From JAPLUA01 sp964625855 (GTDB taxonomy: Bacteria > Verrucomicrobiota > Verrucomicrobiia > Limisphaerales > UBA8199): 64,000 nucleotides of DNA. A program made the position numbers and the translations under genes. The stretch is from assembly GCA_964625855.1 (NCBI GenBank), contig CAZVFC010000038.1:25895-89894 (forward strand), in the 5' to 3' direction. Shown piece by piece: positions 16,527-26,069 of this stretch. The first letter of the stretch is position 1. Every line of letters starts with the position of its first letter. The notes beneath the pieces were generated by a model. It was given only the letters and a program-made list of their open reading frames with translations, was not told the DNA's origin and made no database searches.

Positions 16527-16811
16527 ATGAAGCAGAATCCGCTGAGCCAATCATTTCCGCTTGGTCAAACAGTCATCACCAGCGCCGCGCGTGACCAACT
16601 GCACCCCGAGGACGTTTACACTTCACTTCAGCGCCATGCCCGTCGAGATTGGGGCGACGTGTGCCCGGCGGACAGGGAGGAAAACGAGCTTTCCTTGCGT
16701 GAAGGCTTCCGGTTGCTCTCCGCGTATCGAGACCGGAACGGCACGAAGTTCTGGATCATCACCGAGGCTGACCGGTCGGCAACCACGGTTTTGCTCCCGG
16801 AGGATTACTAA
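16527..16811 (+). CDS. Small plasmid-related protein
   Basis: The 94-residue protein is of a type often found on plasmids and ICEs beside antirestriction genes. Its core is LGQTVITSAARDQL...RHARRDWGDVCPADREENELSL, then REGFRLLSAYRDRNGTKFW and IITEADRSATTVLLPE. AAAGGAG eight bases upstream supports the ATG at 16527. Its function is not established. A good intrinsic terminator follows the stop codon. Confidence 0.75.
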   Translation: MKQNPLSQSFPLGQTVITSAARDQLHPEDVYTSLQRHARRDWGDVCPADREENELSLREGFRLLSAYRDRNGTKFWIITEADRSATTVLLPEDY

Positions 16812-16818
16812 CTTTGCC

Positions 16819-16852
16819 GCCCGCTGAATCGTTACGCTTCAGCGGGCTTTTT
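16819..16852 (+). terminator. Intrinsic terminator after the small plasmid gene
   Basis: GCCCGCTGAA (16819-16828) pairs perfectly with TTCAGCGGGC (16838-16847), followed by five T residues. It lies between the small gene and the next one, so the downstream genes need read-through or their own promoter. Confidence 0.75.
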
Positions 16853-16873
16853 CGATCAATCAAGGAGAACACC

Positions 16874-17173
16874 ATGAACAAAACGGAATCTCGATTCCTG
16901 ATGCCGAAGCAACCTGGCCAGGCGAAGGCGCTGCCACCCGACCCGGAGGAGCGAAACGAAAGCCGCGCGCGTTCAGCCGGGGCGGCGCTGGAGGTATTTC
17001 ACCAGCAAACCGGTGCCGACTTGGAGGACGCGGTTAGCGACCTGCTCGCCAACCTCATGCATTGGTGCGACCGGGCCGGACAGGATTTCCAGGATGAACT
17101 TTGCCGTGCTGAGCTTCATTACAGCGAGGAAACCTGTCCGATGAGCGCTTTAATGACCCGGCATGATCATTAA
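16874..17173 (+). CDS. Small accessory-element protein
   Basis: The 99-residue acidic protein has a C-terminal core TGADLEDAVSDLLANLMHWCDR followed by FQDELCRAELHYSEE. This pattern recurs in small proteins next to ArdC on mobile elements. AAGGAG lies eight bases before the ATG at 16874. The leader TCAAGGAGAACMC resembles that of the ardC gene downstream. The function is unknown. Confidence 0.68.
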   Translation: MNKTESRFLMPKQPGQAKALPPDPEERNESRARSAGAALEVFHQQTGADLEDAVSDLLANLMHWCDRAGQDFQDELCRAELHYSEETCPMSALMTRHDH

Positions 17174-17180
17174 CCAAATG

Positions 17181-17211
17181 GCCGCCGGGGAATTCTCCCT
17201 GGCGGCTGTGC
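17181..17211 (+). promoter_or_regulatory. Hairpin between the small gene and ardC
   Basis: GCCGCC and GGCGGC flank a short loop in the 64-base gap before ardC. It repeats the hairpin-before-gene pattern of this run. No U-run is present. Confidence 0.35.
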
Positions 17212-17237
17212 TCAATGACTTCAAGGAGAACCTACAA

Positions 17238-18185
17238 ATGAACATTTACGAAAGCGTGACCAACCGCATTTTGAAGCAACTCGAAGCCGGGGTATTGCCT
17301 TGGCGGAAATCCTGGACGCTCGGCCTTCCCCGAAATCTGACCACGGGTAAGGAATACCGGGGAATCAACATTCTGATGCTTAACAGCGCTGGATTTGCCT
17401 CGCCGTATTGGCTGACCTATCGCCAGGCTCTGGTATTGGGCGGACACGTCCGTAAAGGCGAGCGGGCCACGCCTGTCGTTTACTGGAAGTGGCGCACCGC
17501 CGAGGAACTCCGTGAGATCGCCGAGAAGACCGGCAACGCGAACCTCGCCCCGTGTGTGCCATTCAACAGCGCCGTCTTCAACCTGGAACAGGTCGAAGGT
17601 GTGCCCCCGCCAGACGATGCCCAACATCCCCCCATTTCCCGCCTGGAGGTTGCCGACCAGTTGCTAACGGTGATGCCGGACAAACCGGAAATCGTCCATG
17701 CCTCGACCAGCAACCCAGCCTACAGCCCGAACCAAGACCGGATTACCCTGCCGCATCTCAGTCAGTTTGAAAGCGCGGAAGAATACTATGGGACACTGTT
17801 TCATGAACTGGCTCACTCCACCGGCCACCGCAAACGACTGGACCGATTCCGAAATGTCGAGGGTGACCGGTTTGCGCGGTATTCTTTCGAGGAACTGGTT
17901 GCCGAATTCGGAGCGGCATTTCTGTGTGCCTTCGCCGGAATTCACCACCCCGTCAGCGAAGCCTTGCAGGCTGGTTACATCGCTGGCTGGGCACAAGTGT
18001 TTCAAAACGACCACCGGATTATTGTCCGGGCGGCATCGGCGGCGCAACGTGCCTCCGATTACATCCGGGGCAAAGTCCTGGCCGAAGACCCAGTTGCCCC
18101 GCTGACCACCCCGGCGACCATAGAAACCGACAACGCTCTTGCGCCATGCCAATCCAAAGAGATCAATCCAACTGTCACCTGCTAA
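17238..18185 (+). CDS. ardC: ArdC-like antirestriction protein
   Basis: The 315-residue protein has the two ArdC parts. An N-terminal ssDNA-binding domain (about 1-125) contains VLPWRKSW, RNLTTGKEYRGINILML and VRKGERATPVVYWK. A C-terminal zinc-metallopeptidase-like domain has HELAHSTGH (His189, Glu190, His193) and a later ARYSFEELVAEFGAAFLC acidic segment. ArdC proteins protect incoming single strands of conjugative plasmids from restriction. AAGGAG is nine bases before the ATG at 17238, so the 25 upstream codons of the open frame are discarded. Confidence 0.9.
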   Translation: MNIYESVTNRILKQLEAGVLPWRKSWTLGLPRNLTTGKEYRGINILMLNSAGFASPYWLTYRQALVLGGHVRKGERATPVVYWKWRTAEELREIAEKTGNANLAPCVPFNSAVFNLEQVEGVPPPDDAQHPPISRLEVADQLLTVMPDKPEIVHASTSNPAYSPNQDRITLPHLSQFESAEEYYGTLFHELAHSTGHRKRLDRFRNVEGDRFARYSFEELVAEFGAAFLCAFAGIHHPVSEALQAGYIAGWAQVFQNDHRIIVRAASAAQRASDYIRGKVLAEDPVAPLTTPATIETDNALAPCQSKEINPTVTC

Positions 18186-18790
18186 CCCCTGCCGCCGGGA
18201 GCTGACCCCGGCGGCCTTCCCCATTTCGCGATCCGTCCAGAATCCCGTGCCACCAAACCGCCCAGTTGTGATTCCAACTTTCCAAAGTAAGGCTGTCCGT
18301 TTTCGGCCGCATTTCGCGACTTGTATCTATGACGATGAATTGCAGCCGCCATCCCCCCTTGGGAATACCGAGCATCGCAGGTCGCTTTAGCCTGCCCTGT
18401 TTGCCTCCAATACCTAATCTGCTTGGCGCATCTTTCGCCCGGCCACATTCACGCTGCGCCCGCCCAAGTCGCCGCCTCCGCACGCGAACCTTGTCCTCGA
18501 CTTCCGGCGTTTCTTCTTTGCTCCCCTCGGCATCCAACACCCGGACCACTTTGACGACCTCGGTCGATAATTCCGCAGTCCGATTATCCGATTCTCGCCT
18601 TTTCGTCTGATTGCCGGCTGAATCCGCCCCCCTTTTGATCCCCCACACCGGATAGCACCTGCGGTGCAAACAGCCTGACGACATTCCGTCGTCTATTCAT
18701 TCTGCATCAGCAACTTGTGCTGTTAACAAAATGCAAACAAATGGCTCTTGAAAGGGCATGGAACCCACACAGCGACGTGGTTCTCGCGCG
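18186..18790. other. 600-bp stretch at the edge of the mobile region
   Basis: Beyond the hairpin, a minus-strand open frame at 18175-18684 has protein-like charge clusters but no recognisable motif, and a second frame overlaps it. I do not call either a gene. The junction between plasmid-type genes and chromosomal hydrolases lies here or just inside the truncated serine hydrolase. Confidence 0.4.
18191..18215 (+). terminator. Hairpin after ardC
   Basis: GCCGCCGGG (18191-18199) pairs perfectly with CCCGGCGGC (18207-18215) six bases after the ardC stop. Only a weak pyrimidine tract follows, so termination is plausible but not certain. Confidence 0.5.
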
Positions 18791-19727
18791 TTAACACGCA
18801 AAACAGCGGTGATTCCAGCGGCGGGCGGACGTCTTCGCCCCGTCGGGTCGGCGGCGCGATCTGAGGGTTGGAAAAGGCGCCAGACCCGCAAGAGCGCGCA
18901 GGACCCTGGCCATGTCGTTTCCGGTCGAAATGACCTCGCCAGCGCCCTCGAGCACGCCCATGTCGGAGAGCGTCATCGGCGCAATTGCTGTGCCGGTGCT
19001 GCGGTAGCCCTGCGCGAGCCGCGCCGCCACGGCGTTGGTGAAGGGCGCCTCGTTCAACCCGGTGTCCGCCATACCCAGCGGCGCGGTGAGCCACGCGCCG
19101 AGCAGCGCCGAATAGGTCGCGGCTCCGGTGTAATCGCCCAGCGCGAGCGCGAGCAAACCGAAGCCGGTGTTCGAGTATTCATACACCGTTCCCGGAGGCG
19201 CGTTGAGCGTGAAACCGGCAAGATAATTGGAAAGCTGCGCCCGCGAGTAGCCTTGCGCCGGATAGAACGGCGGCCCGGTCATATTCGTCGGGAATTGCGG
19301 CAGGCCGCCGTAATGTGTGGCGAGCTGCGCGACCGTCACCGGCTGCGCACCGAAGCCAGGCATCCGCAGGTCGGGAGCCAGCAGCGCGTTGACCGGCGTG
19401 GCCGGCTGCACCGCGCCGCCCGAGCTTTCAATCACCGATGCAAGAATCAACCCTGTGAGCGTTTTGGAAACGGAACCGACCTGGAAAAACGTATCGCCAT
19501 CGGGCGGAGTCGCGCCGCCGGCGCGCAGCGCGCCAAAGCCGAACGTCTGAGATCCTGCGCCCGTCACCACCACCACGACCAGCCCGACCGCGCGGGTAGG
19601 ATAGGCCCGAGGCGTCCACCAATGGCAACGCCAGCCGGTTGATTTCCTCCGGCAACGTTGCCGCAGGAGCGGCACGCACGCACACGAGCAGTGTGAGTAT
19701 CGGGAGGAAAACTCGGTAGCACTTCAT
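18791..19727 (-). pseudogene. Serine hydrolase (beta-lactamase family), frameshifted and truncated
   Basis: The gene starts at an ATG at 19727 with a clear signal peptide (MKCYRVFLPILTLLVCVRAAPA) and reads to VDASGLSYP. The rest (VGLVVVVVTGAGSQTFGFG onward) continues in another frame, so there is a one-base shift near 19600. The second part has the serine beta-lactamase motif SVSK (VGSVSKTLTGLIL) and the YSN motif (YEYSNTGFGLLA). Homology-like sequence fades after RVLRALAGLAPF, and the frame ends about 30 unrelated residues later, well short of family length. Frameshift plus lost C-terminus argue for a dead gene, possibly cut when the adjacent element arrived. Confidence 0.7.
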
Positions 19728-19857
19728 GGTATGATGCGGATGTGCGTCAGGCGGCAGACGAGACGCGCTTGGTCAGAGACGTTCTGATTCACTATGCGCG
19801 GGGCGTTGTCGCCGGCGACGGCAGAGCCGAGGTTCGTTAAGATGTGGAGTTCGTGAG

Positions 19858-20949
19858 TCATGGCTTCATGGCTTGTTCGAGAAAGGAACGCACCTCCCGC
19901 ACGACTTCAACGACGACCTGGTCGTCGGCTCCTCTTCCCCAGCGGTCGTCGCCCCCGCCAAAGTAGAAGCCGTGACCATAGCCGGGGTATTCGCGGTATT
20001 CCACCTTCACCCCGGCCTCCCGCATCAGCGGCAGGAAAAGAGGTTTGTTCAGTTTGTGGAGATCGTGTTGGTCGCTGTGCAGAATCAGCACGGGCGCGCG
20101 CAGGGTCTTCAGCTTCTGCAGCGTGCGCGCCCGTAAATCCGGTGTGAGGTATTTCTCCGGCGCAGCCATGATTTCGAGACGCGTCGCGTAATCGCCCGTG
20201 GTGAGCATGCCGGTGTAAAGCACAGTGGCTGGTTCCCCCGCGATGATGGCGCGCACCGCTGGGTCGCCGCCAAGTTCCAGCGCGATGCTGCCCCCGCCGC
20301 TGCCGCCAAAGAGGGCCAGGCGCTGTCCGTCGATCCCCGGAGTCTTCGCCAGCATCTGAACCACCGCCCGGACGTCCTCGATGGGACCGCGCGACTGCAC
20401 GTCCTGCTCGTAGGTGCGGAAGGTTGCCTGCACGACGGCATATCCGGCCGCGAGCATCCGCGTGATCACCGGATTGACCGTCAACTGCCGGCGCAGCACC
20501 TCCTCCGGGGACTGCGTCAGTCCACCGTGGATGAAAATGACGGCGGGAAACGGCCCGGCGCCCTTCGGCTTACGCCAGAACGCCCGCACAGCACGGCCAT
20601 CGGTGGCCTTTGCATCGAGCGCCTGGATGGGGCTCTCCGCTTCCGGTATCTCCACCGGCTTCACCCGCGAGGTCACCGGCCCCGCGCCGTCGCCTTCCAT
20701 GCCAGCGGTGCGGTTGCGGGCCGGGACGGCGCTCTGCCGCGCGTATGCCTCCGCCTCGTCGAGGGTCAGGACGCCATCGCCATTTTTGTCGGCGGGCTTG
20801 AAGAAGGGGCGGTCGCCGGCTTCAGAGGCGTCCAGCTTGTCGTCGCCGTTCTTGTCGTATTGTTTGAAACGCGCGTCGGGGTCGGCGGTTTGCGCAAGCG
20901 CCGGCGAGGTGAGGAGGAGGGTGAGTAAGAGAGAGTGTTTGATTTTCAT
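19858..20949 (-). CDS. Secreted EF-hand alpha/beta hydrolase
   Basis: The 363-residue protein has a signal peptide (MKIKHSLLLTLLL...AQ). Two EF-hand calcium loops follow (YDKNGDDKLDASE and ADKNGDGVLTLDE, within residues 28-70). Then comes an alpha/beta hydrolase of the dienelactone hydrolase/prolyl oligopeptidase type (about 105-363) with a nucleophile elbow FGGSGGGS, a late Asp in LILHSDQHD and a GYGHGF histidine. It is likely an exported esterase or peptidase. The ATG at 20949 is preferred to a TTG four codons upstream. It is the last complete gene of the sigma-headed run. Confidence 0.82.
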   Translation of the reverse strand: MKIKHSLLLTLLLTSPALAQTADPDARFKQYDKNGDDKLDASEAGDRPFFKPADKNGDGVLTLDEAEAYARQSAVPARNRTAGMEGDGAGPVTSRVKPVEIPEAESPIQALDAKATDGRAVRAFWRKPKGAGPFPAVIFIHGGLTQSPEEVLRRQLTVNPVITRMLAAGYAVVQATFRTYEQDVQSRGPIEDVRAVVQMLAKTPGIDGQRLALFGGSGGGSIALELGGDPAVRAIIAGEPATVLYTGMLTTGDYATRLEIMAAPEKYLTPDLRARTLQKLKTLRAPVLILHSDQHDLHKLNKPLFLPLMREAGVKVEYREYPGYGHGFYFGGGDDRWGRGADDQVVVEVVREVRSFLEQAMKP

Positions 20950-20976
20950 GGCAATGGACAATTGCGTTTTGGGTGC

Positions 20977-23076
20977 TCACCGGCGGGAGAGAAACGGTAG
21001 TGCTTTGAAGAAGTTCCAAAACTCCTCTGGCACGGGGATGTCACGCGTTTTCGGGCCAGTGCCGGTTTCGTCCCGGCTCCGCTGCATCGGCCAGCCGTGG
21101 CCGTGGCCTTCCATCGTGTAGAAGACAACGGGAGCTCTGCCTTCCCAACGCTGCGCGTGGACACGACAGCCGTCCTTCGGATCGCAGTCGGGTAAGTCCC
21201 ACTTCTTGCCGTCGGCGGCACAACCGTTTTGTTTACGCCAGTAGGCAATGGTTTCGTCGGCGCTCATCTGGTCGCTGTTGCCGTTCCACGGTTTCAGCGG
21301 GTCCACGGTGCCGAGCAAGTGAAGGATCGGCACGGGGCGCGACGGCTTGGGCCAGTCTTTCTCCGCCGCGCGTGGCAACGTGGCGACGACCACGCCCGCA
21401 CCGGCAATGTAGTCGGCGAGGTGGCACACGAGAAACTGCGTCATCACGCCGCCATTGCTGCCGCCGGTGACGTAGATGCGTTTCGGGTCGGCGACGCCTT
21501 CCTTGATCAGCGCGTCGAACATAGCGCGGAAGAAGCCGATGTCGTCGGCGTCGCTGGTGCGGCGCTTGACGGAGTAGGCATCATGGCTGCCGATGTTCCA
21601 GCCGTTAATGCCGCTGGGATAGACGGTGACGTAGCCCTCCTTTTCGCCCAGCAAAGTAAAATCGGTTTTCAAGTGCATCGCCAGTCCCGTGCTGCTCGCG
21701 CCGCCGTGCAACGCGAACATGACCGGCGACGGCTTGCCCTTCGCCGACGCGGGAACATGGATGAAGAACTCGCGCTCCTTGCCGCCGACGTTGAGCGCGC
21801 GGCGCTGGAGTTTCTCCGGCACCGGCAGGTCTGCCAGCCGGGAGCGGAGTTTGCGGATGGCATCCGATTGCGAGGCTGTGAGCGACTTCCTTTCGTCTTT
21901 CTTGGAGTCCGGCTTCACCTCCGTTGCGGGCGCTGATTTGCCGGCGTTCGCATCCGTCCGCGCGAACTGCTTCGTGAAGAAGGCGATGATCGTCTCGCGG
22001 GCGATCTTTTCCTCGTTCTCTTCCTCTTTCGATTTCTCACCACGCAGAGCGCGCGCGGCGCTGACGGTGCGTGCCCAGTAGAACCCGTGCGGGCTCTGCT
22101 CGGCGGTGTAAACCATAACCTCCTTTTTCGCGGCCTTCATTCGCTGGATAATCGGCTCGATCAGCGCGTGCGGCGCCTGATCGTCGCCCCGGCTGGTGAT
22201 GAAGAGCGACGGGACCACGATCTTGTCGGCGTTCGCCTCGATGGAATCCCGGGCGATGAACTCCTTCGCCTGCTGCTCCGACATGCCGCGCCCAAGCTTG
22301 AGGCCCTGGAACAGGTGCCGGCCATTCTTAAAGAGATCATCGCGCGCCTTGGCGGGCACGAGGGAGAGCGGCGGCTGATTCGGTTCGCCGGTCATGTAAA
22401 CCACCGGGTCAGTCATCCACGGCGAACCGACCGCCACGCAAAGAAATTCCTGGCCCATCTTTTCCGCCGCGACCAGGGCCAGATGCCCCCCGTGGCTGCC
22501 GCCCACCACGCCGACGCGGGCCGGATCAATCTTCGGCAGCGTCTTGGCGAAGCGGATACCGGCAACGACATCGTCCTGCTCCATGCCGAACAACGCGCCG
22601 TTGCCCGCGCGGTAACTGATGGCGAGGATGGCCCAGGGCTGTTCGTTGAAGGCCGCCACCGTCGGCGAAAGCTGGTTGGGCACGGCCATCGTGCGAAGGT
22701 AGCCGAAATCCCGGTTTCCCTGGCCGCCGTGAATCGTCACCAGCACCGGGAACGGCCCGTCACCCTTCGGCATTGAGAGCACGCACGGGATTTTTCGCCC
22801 GTCGCTGGAGGGGTATTCCATCTCGGTGACTGCGCGATTGCCGATGATTTCGGTCTTGCCCGAAGGCGTCATCGCTCCGGGCTTGGTCTGCATCTGGCGA
22901 AGCTTCTCGCGGACAGCCCGGCGTTCCTCCTCGTCAATCTTGGCGTCGCCATCCTTGTCGAACCGCTTCAAGAGCGAATCGGAAGCGACATCACCAGTTC
23001 TCTGTGGCGAATTTGCTGACAGAGCCGACATCCCGCAGACCAGCGCCGCGATTAAAAACAGGCTAGGCATCTTCAT
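20977..23076 (-). CDS. Secreted EF-hand double hydrolase: prolyl oligopeptidase-like plus LpqC/PHB-depolymerase-like
   Basis: The 699-residue protein has a signal peptide and an EF-hand (FDKDGDAKIDEEE, about 39-51). A first alpha/beta hydrolase follows (about 70-365; elbow VGGSHGGH, late Asp in SRGDDQAPH). After a charged linker comes a second hydrolase of the LpqC/feruloyl esterase type (about 420-690) with FALHGG, TGGSNGGV and an EGHGHGWP histidine. Two complete catalytic sets in one chain suggest cooperative attack on an ester- or peptide-rich substrate outside the cell (inference). The first half is almost identical at DNA level to the gene at 30374-33457. Confidence 0.85.
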   Translation of the reverse strand: MKMPSLFLIAALVCGMSALSANSPQRTGDVASDSLLKRFDKDGDAKIDEEERRAVREKLRQMQTKPGAMTPSGKTEIIGNRAVTEMEYPSSDGRKIPCVLSMPKGDGPFPVLVTIHGGQGNRDFGYLRTMAVPNQLSPTVAAFNEQPWAILAISYRAGNGALFGMEQDDVVAGIRFAKTLPKIDPARVGVVGGSHGGHLALVAAEKMGQEFLCVAVGSPWMTDPVVYMTGEPNQPPLSLVPAKARDDLFKNGRHLFQGLKLGRGMSEQQAKEFIARDSIEANADKIVVPSLFITSRGDDQAPHALIEPIIQRMKAAKKEVMVYTAEQSPHGFYWARTVSAARALRGEKSKEEENEEKIARETIIAFFTKQFARTDANAGKSAPATEVKPDSKKDERKSLTASQSDAIRKLRSRLADLPVPEKLQRRALNVGGKEREFFIHVPASAKGKPSPVMFALHGGASSTGLAMHLKTDFTLLGEKEGYVTVYPSGINGWNIGSHDAYSVKRRTSDADDIGFFRAMFDALIKEGVADPKRIYVTGGSNGGVMTQFLVCHLADYIAGAGVVVATLPRAAEKDWPKPSRPVPILHLLGTVDPLKPWNGNSDQMSADETIAYWRKQNGCAADGKKWDLPDCDPKDGCRVHAQRWEGRAPVVFYTMEGHGHGWPMQRSRDETGTGPKTRDIPVPEEFWNFFKALPFLSRR
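22020..22970 (-). repeat. Direct repeat copy 1 (about 0.95 kb)
   Basis: This stretch, coding for the EF-hand/prolyl oligopeptidase-like half, recurs at about 32400-33350 in the same orientation. Over 22438-22600 I see identity for more than 150 bases, with scattered differences at the edges. Recent duplication or gene conversion is implied. Confidence 0.8.
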
Positions 23077-23167
23077 TGTCGTTCTCCTTGTGTCTGGTTA
23101 CGGGCTGAATGCATTGAAACAGATTGAATGTTCTGACCGGCTGGGGTTTGCGAAGCACGGTTCATTT

Positions 23168-26056
23168 TCAATCCTTCGCGTACTTCGCGGCAATCTCGTC
23201 GAGCATCCGCTGCAATTCAGGTTTGGGCAGGTATTTCCCGTTGATCATCACGCCCGCAACCCGCCGTGTGTTTTTGACATCGGTCAGCGGATTGGCATCC
23301 AGCAGCAGGAGGTCGCCGCGCTTGCCGACTTCAATCGTTCCGGCCTCTTTGGCCAAGCCGAGGTACTCGGCGGGCGTGACGGTCGCGTAACGCAGCGCGC
23401 GGTAAGGCGTGAGCCCCGCTTTCACGGCCAGTTCAAGTTCCTGATGAACGGCGAAACCCGCGACGCTATAGACGGTGATCGTGTCCGTCCCGAGCATCAG
23501 CTTCGCGCCGCGCTCGTCCAGCTTCTTGAGAATCATCTCGTATTTCGGGTAAGTGCGAATCTTGGGCTGACTGCGCTGCCACTGGGCGCGTGTTCGGGAA
23601 GGGACGTATTTGACCTCGTCCGGCTCGCCGGCCTGCAGGGTCTTGACGTTCTCGCCGTTCCAGACCGGGGAGAGCGTGAAGCAGTTCCAAATGCCCGCGG
23701 CCAACGTCTGGTCAATCAACTTGTCCAAGTCTCCCGGATCAGCCTGGTCGTAGCCGGTCAGATGTTCAATGGATTGCTGCCGCGCACGGATGGCGCTTTC
23801 AGCCGCAACGCGCACCGGCACATGCCCAATCACTGGCATCCCGACTTCGGCGGCGGTTTTCACAATGGCCTCGTAGGCCTCGATCGTGATGAGCTTGTGA
23901 ACCTTGATGTAGTCGTAGCCCTCCGTCTTCTGGCGGTGAATGCTCTGCCGCGCTGCTTCCGGTGTGCGTTCGTTTTCGAAGAAAGCCGCCGGCATGGGGA
24001 AAGAGCCGCTTTGCATCGCTGGCCCTGCGGTCGTGAAGTGCGGCCCCAGCAATTCCCCTTTCCGAATCCGCTCGCGCACGGTCAAGTGCCATGGCGTCCC
24101 ACCCATGTTGCGCACGGTGGTCACGCCGTTGGCGAGGCAGAGGTTCAATTCTTCCACGGTGCTCAGGTGAAAATGCATATCGGCCAGGCCCGGCATCAGA
24201 TACTTGCCTTGACCATCCACCACCACAGCGCCCGCCGGTACCGGGGATTGTCCTGCCGGCTCGATGCTCTTGATCGTTCTGCGTTCGACAATCACAGTTT
24301 GGTTGCTGAGCACCGTCTCGCTCGTCATCGGCAGCACATTGACGCCGGCAAAAGCAATGATGTCCGACTTGGAGTCCGGCGATGGCGGTCCTGGCTTGGG
24401 CGCGGCGCTGGCGCGTCGCATGGTTTCGGCTGTCTGGCCTTTTGTGGCTTGGATCACGCGCACCATGGCTCGCGTGATGGGGACCAACCCCTCGCGATCA
24501 ACCTTGTCGAGCGTATCCTGCGCATCGAAGTAATAGACCGGTGGTCCGCTGATGAAGCCCACAACGGGAACGCCGGCCAGGAAGAAACGACCTGCCGCGC
24601 AACGCGGTTGACTGAAAGCGTCGGCGTCAAACACCATCGAGCGACGCAAATCTTCGGATTGAATGGCGCCGACGACGGCCTGTTGCAGGTTGGCCGCACG
24701 GCTGACGTAGAAATACCTTGGCTCCGGTTGCTTCAGGTTGATCAGTTCGTTGTTTCGCACCGCATACTCGATGGCGGGAGTTTCCAGATGAATGTCGAGC
24801 AGGGTCTTCTTCAGTTGAGACTCGTTCGCCGCAATGAATGCCTCTTCCCCGACGGCTCCTTTGAGGTGCGCGGAGGTCACGAGAAAGGCCAGGGTGTGCG
24901 GACGTTCTTCCCAGGGGACCCGCGACCAGTATCGTGCTTGTGCCAGCACCAGGGCCACGCCCGAGGCATCCTCGGTCGCGCCTACAAAGGCGCCGTCATG
25001 ATGCGATGCGACCTGGACGATGTCCTCCGTCGCCCCGGGAAGGACCCCCATGACGTTGTGCGTGACAACGCGTTCCGATCGGCAGTTGAGCGCAAGCACG
25101 GCCGTAGCGCCGCCCGAGGCGAGCATGCGGTCCAACTCCTGACCGACGGAAGGGCTCACCCAGACGCACGGCGCCGGGTTATCCGGAACATCCAACCCGC
25201 GACGCGGCGTTTGGTGCAACCCATAGAACTCGCACGAGTCGAAGTAGTTTCTCAGCACGGCGACGACAGCCGCCGGTTTCCGTTTCAGGATCCGAGAAAT
25301 GGTAGCTCCCGACCGGGAGGCATGGGGCATGCCAATGATGTGACGCGAATCGCCCAAAGAGCGGTTGGGGTCATGGACGAACACCGCCTTGTCGAGAAGC
25401 GGTGCGGGACTGATTTCACCGAGCGTATAATCCACGACGACGATCGCATTGGCGACCTTGTCGAGTTGTGCATCGGCCTCGTATTTGATGAGAGGCGCCT
25501 CGACGCGGGTCGCCTCCTTGACCAGTATCGAGGGGAAAGCGGTCAACTCGGTCGTCTTGCTGCCGGCAGTTACGACGAAGCGCGTGTCACCTTCATGCCA
25601 AGTTCTGATGGGAACCGGCTGAAAGACGATGTCGCGAAGTCCCCATTCCTTGAACTGATCGCCGATGAACTTCTCGGTCCATTGGTCGGCCGGGTGGCCC
25701 GCGCGCCGGATGCCCTGGCTGCAAATCCGCTCAATCCAGCCGAAGATTTCCTCTTGTGTCGGAACCATCTCCGCATGGGGGACAGACTCCGTTTGAGGAG
25801 CAGGCTCGATCAAGTCTTTCTGAGAGGCGTTGGCAGGCGGAAGCGGTGTTGTGGATTGCGGCTGCCGCCGTTTCCGAATCAGTTCGCGGATCGCGGCACG
25901 CTCGCCGTCGTCAATCTTGCCGTCGCCGTTCTTGTCGAAGCGCTTAAGACTGGGATTGGCCCCCACTCCTGTTGCCGCTCCTCTGGGTGAGTCTGCGGAA
26001 AGGCATGCCGCCTCAAGACAGGCTGCGATCAAAGTGCTGAAAAGGAGTGCTTTCAT
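23168..26056 (-). CDS. Secreted EF-hand M28-type peptidase fused to an amidohydrolase
   Basis: The 962-residue protein has a signal peptide and an EF-hand (FDKNGDGKIDDGE, about 39-51). An M28 aminopeptidase-like domain (about 75-560) contains a HHDGAFVGATEDASG metal-site segment. An amidohydrolase domain (about 585-960) follows, with MPGLADMHFHL, VIGHVPV and LMLGTDT, the His/Asp set of imidazolonepropionase/prolidase-type enzymes. Such amidohydrolases often act on dipeptides, so the fusion could couple peptide trimming with dipeptide cleavage (inference). It starts 13 bases after the stop of the large esterase gene. Confidence 0.82.
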   Translation of the reverse strand: MKALLFSTLIAACLEAACLSADSPRGAATGVGANPSLKRFDKNGDGKIDDGERAAIRELIRKRRQPQSTTPLPPANASQKDLIEPAPQTESVPHAEMVPTQEEIFGWIERICSQGIRRAGHPADQWTEKFIGDQFKEWGLRDIVFQPVPIRTWHEGDTRFVVTAGSKTTELTAFPSILVKEATRVEAPLIKYEADAQLDKVANAIVVVDYTLGEISPAPLLDKAVFVHDPNRSLGDSRHIIGMPHASRSGATISRILKRKPAAVVAVLRNYFDSCEFYGLHQTPRRGLDVPDNPAPCVWVSPSVGQELDRMLASGGATAVLALNCRSERVVTHNVMGVLPGATEDIVQVASHHDGAFVGATEDASGVALVLAQARYWSRVPWEERPHTLAFLVTSAHLKGAVGEEAFIAANESQLKKTLLDIHLETPAIEYAVRNNELINLKQPEPRYFYVSRAANLQQAVVGAIQSEDLRRSMVFDADAFSQPRCAAGRFFLAGVPVVGFISGPPVYYFDAQDTLDKVDREGLVPITRAMVRVIQATKGQTAETMRRASAAPKPGPPSPDSKSDIIAFAGVNVLPMTSETVLSNQTVIVERRTIKSIEPAGQSPVPAGAVVVDGQGKYLMPGLADMHFHLSTVEELNLCLANGVTTVRNMGGTPWHLTVRERIRKGELLGPHFTTAGPAMQSGSFPMPAAFFENERTPEAARQSIHRQKTEGYDYIKVHKLITIEAYEAIVKTAAEVGMPVIGHVPVRVAAESAIRARQQSIEHLTGYDQADPGDLDKLIDQTLAAGIWNCFTLSPVWNGENVKTLQAGEPDEVKYVPSRTRAQWQRSQPKIRTYPKYEMILKKLDERGAKLMLGTDTITVYSVAGFAVHQELELAVKAGLTPYRALRYATVTPAEYLGLAKEAGTIEVGKRGDLLLLDANPLTDVKNTRRVAGVMINGKYLPKPELQRMLDEIAAKYAKD

Positions 26057-26069
26057 AGTCTTTAGGCAG

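Noticed and set aside
18175..18684. Possible 169-residue minus-strand gene after ardC
   Set aside because: It has some protein-like charge clusters but no motif, overlaps an equally good frame and runs through the ardC terminator hairpin.
22826..25990. Very long plus-strand open frame (over 1000 codons)
   Set aside because: It is the antisense of two real hydrolase genes; high GC content keeps the complementary frame open and the product has no domain.
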